This document shows, piece by piece, positions 61,815-64,000 of a stretch of DNA of 64,000 nucleotides (its first letter is position 1; every line of letters begins with the position of its first letter). Origin of the DNA: Megaustenia siamemsis (Eukaryota > Mollusca > Gastropoda > Stylommatophora > Ariophantidae). Position numbers and translations under genes: made by a program. Below the pieces are notes generated by a model. That model had not been told where the DNA came from, did not search any database, and saw nothing but the letters and a program-made list of their open reading frames with translations. The DNA is taken from contig JAVIAB010000008.1 in NCBI GenBank assembly GCA_032433765.1, positions 39,040,179 through 39,104,178 of the forward strand, written 5' to 3'.

Positions 61815-61975
61815 AAAAAATAATTGTTGAAAAGCTCAGAAATAAATCATTGTTGTAAAGCTCGTAAATAAATTATTTTCTAAAGCATGGGAATAAATCA
61901 TTGTTGTAAAGCTCGTAAATAAATCACTGTTGTAAAGATCAGAAATAAATCTTTGTGGTAAAGCTCAGAAGTGGA
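61815..61975. repeat. ~27-bp tandem repeat, ~6 copies
   Basis: AAATAAATCATTGTTGTAAA then GCTCAGA or GCTCGT units of about 26-29 bp occur six times with some drift. Confidence 0.92.
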
Positions 61976-62069
61976 TGACGTAAATAGACGATGACCCAGC
62001 ATATTTTACAATTATGTTAGACAAATCCTGTTCAACAGTAAACTTGTTGTTAAAGAATTTGTTCCGTTT

Positions 62070-63056
62070 AAACACACGCACACGCACACACACACAGAGA
62101 TACACGCAAATAATACACACACACGAGCATACAGTATCACACACACACAGACACGAGCATACAATATCACACACACAAGACACGAGCATACAATATCACA
62201 CACACACACACACAGAGACACGAGCATACAATATCACACACACACACAGACACGAGCATACAATATCACACACACACAGAGACACGAGCATACAATATCA
62301 CACACACAGACACGAGCATACAATATCACACACACAGAGACACGAGCATACAATATCACACACACACAGAGACACGAGCATACAATATCACACACACACA
62401 GACACGAGCATACAATATCACACACACACAGAGACACGAGCATACAATATCACACACACACAGAGACACGAGCATACTTATCACACACACATAGACACGA
62501 GCATACAATATCACACACACACACACATACACGAGTATACATATCACACACACACAGACACGAGCATACAATATCACACACAGAGAGACACGAGCATACA
62601 ATATCACACACACATATATGATCATGCATTATCACACACACACATACACGAGCATACAATATCAAACACACAGGCAAGTGCATACGATATCACACACACA
62701 TACACGAGCATACAATATCAAACACACAGACACGAGCATACAATATCACACATACAGATACGAGCATACAATATCACACACACAGAGGACACGAGCATAC
62801 AATATCACAACACACACACACACACAGACACTAGCACACAATATCAAACACACAAGCACAAGCACACAATTTTACACACACACATACACGAGCATACAAT
62901 ATCACACACACAGAGACACAAGCATACAATATCACACACACAGAGACACGAGCATACAATATCACACACACACACACATACACGAGCATACAATATCACA
63001 CACACAGAGACACGAGCATACAATATCACACACACACACACAGACACGAGCATACA
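62070..63056 (+). repeat. ~30-bp CA-rich minisatellite, ~32 units
   Basis: CACGAGCATACAATATCACA then a CACACAGAGA-type spacer of variable length (units about 26-38 bp). Variants (ATACACGAG, CAAACACA, ACTAGCACAC) cluster in the 62620-62880 part. His/Thr/Glu and Cys/Val/Ala open frames on the two strands are repeat translations; the longest is 355 codons. Confidence 0.96.
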
Positions 63057-63208
63057 ACGAGAGTCCTTGACATTTATATGAGAGCACCTGAAGGAGATAC
63101 ATTTTATTTTGTTGTTGCTGTTAACAGTACGGCATTCATGGCAAACTCATAGGTTATCAGTGGCTTACAGCATGTGATAGTGTTATGAAATTTAGACAAC
63201 GATTTTTA
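63057..63208. other. no recognised feature
   Basis: Short unique-looking spacer. Confidence 0.3.
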
Positions 63209-63209
63209 A

Positions 63210-63718
63210 AAATGAGACTTACCGTCTAGTATAATCTAAATGACACTTACCGTCTAGTATAATCTAAATGACACTTACCGTCTAGTATAATCTAAATAAC
63301 ACTTACCGTCTAGTATAATCTAAATGACACTTACCATCTAGTATAATCTAAATGACACTTACCGTCTAGTATAACCTAAATAACACTTACCGTTTAGTAT
63401 AAACTAAATAACACTTACCGTCTAGTATAAACTAAATAACACTTACCGTCTAGTATAAACTAAATAACACTTACCGTCTAGTATAATCTAAATGAAACTT
63501 ACCGTCTAGTATAAACTAAATAACACTTACCGTCTAGTATAAACTAAATAACACTTACCGTCTAGTATAAACTAAATAAACACTTACCGTCTAGTATAAA
63601 CTAAATAACACTTACCGTCTAGTATAAACTAAATAACACTTACCGTCTAGTATAACCTAAATAACACTTACCGTCTAGTATAACCTAAATAACACTCACC
63701 GTCTAGTATAACCTTAAT
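63210..63718 (+). repeat. 28-bp tandem repeat, ~18 copies
   Basis: ACACTTACCGTCTAGTATAA then TCTAAATG or ACTAAATA units at 28 bp. The first part is TCTAAATG type, the middle ACTAAATA, the end CCTAAATA. One unit has an extra A (63577). Confidence 0.97.
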
Positions 63719-64000
63719 GTCAGAGTCTGAGTTAAAAGAGTCGTGTCTCACCAACAAGAAAGCAAAGAATTCAAGGCGAATCAGCCTAAAATAAAGTGTG
63801 TCCATACTGTTGCTTTCAGTAGCTCGCTAGTTATGCGCGCATATAGCTCGGCACGGCAGCAAGCTTTCCAATGTCTTCTTTCTTTCTTTCTTCTTTCTTT
63901 TCTCTTTTCACTGATACCGAAAAGGTGTCGTGGTTTATATCATTTGTCGTTCTTGAGCTGCTCGAACTGTCTGAATTAGTGATTTTCCTTTGTTGTTACA
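63719..64000. other. no recognised feature; short CTTT-rich run at 63875-63910
   Basis: Unique-looking DNA at the window edge, with a TTTCTTTC run. Confidence 0.4.

Noticed and set aside
62014..63081. 355-codon His/Thr-rich frame (metal-binding protein?)
   Set aside because: It is a translation of CACACA-type repeats with variable unit length; the opposite strand is open too.

Overview
This window looks like non-genic, repeat-saturated nuclear DNA from an animal. Many decayed non-LTR retrotransposon (LINE) 3' ends, a tRNA-headed SINE family, a Penelope-like remnant and dozens of micro-, mini- and satellite arrays fill it. The mix of LINE C-termini with (GAT)n-type tails, RNase H-bearing LINE fragments and a GIY-YIG Penelope relic would fit a lophotrochozoan such as a mollusc. 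That taxonomic guess is an inference and is weak. I see no convincing host gene, no canonical tRNA or rRNA gene, no CRISPR array and no prokaryotic operon structure. Most long open frames are simple-sequence translations.

Layout. 0-10 kb: a 61-bp satellite, LINE remnants (families A, B, F and G), a SINE with a target-site duplication (TSD), and 45-bp and 38-bp arrays. 10-18 kb: a SINE with a perfect 10-bp TSD, an RNase H LINE relic, the best-preserved reverse transcriptase (12.9-14.85 kb), further LINE ends and a GAT microsatellite. 18-31 kb: SINEs, a 1.2-kb GTTCAGTAG-type array, a Penelope relic, a 37-bp array split by a SINE, a 36-bp array open on both strands, and a 23-bp array. 31-41 kb: a SINE carrying a templated insert, pentanucleotide arrays, and purine/pyrimidine tracts including a 1.5-kb CT tract. 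41-48 kb: three large arrays (61, 40 and 19 bp units). 48-56 kb: a candidate small membrane ORF, a LINE nested inside a SINE, and a pile-up of LINE ends. 56-64 kb: a minus-strand RNase H LINE relic, more LINE ends, an R1 repeat that runs into a minisatellite, a 900-bp GAT/ATC array, a CA-rich 30-mer array and a 28-bp array.

How it works together: there is no pathway here, but there is a recurring process. Several tandem arrays begin at the 3' end of a dispersed element and use that element's terminal bases as the repeat unit (7.6, 21.1, 58.4 and probably 17.3 kb; a three-copy start at 56.46 kb). The strongest structural surprises are two things. First, the 61-bp arrays at 0.3-1.3 kb and 41.5-42.8 kb are inverted homologues of the same satellite. 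Second, a SINE at 32.4 kb contains a 95-bp insert copied, inverted and 94/95 identical, from 35.4 kb.

Family letters (LINE A to I, SINE-1, SINE-B, R1, R2, R3) are local labels used only in this annotation. All identities were counted by eye on short stretches; no database search was possible.
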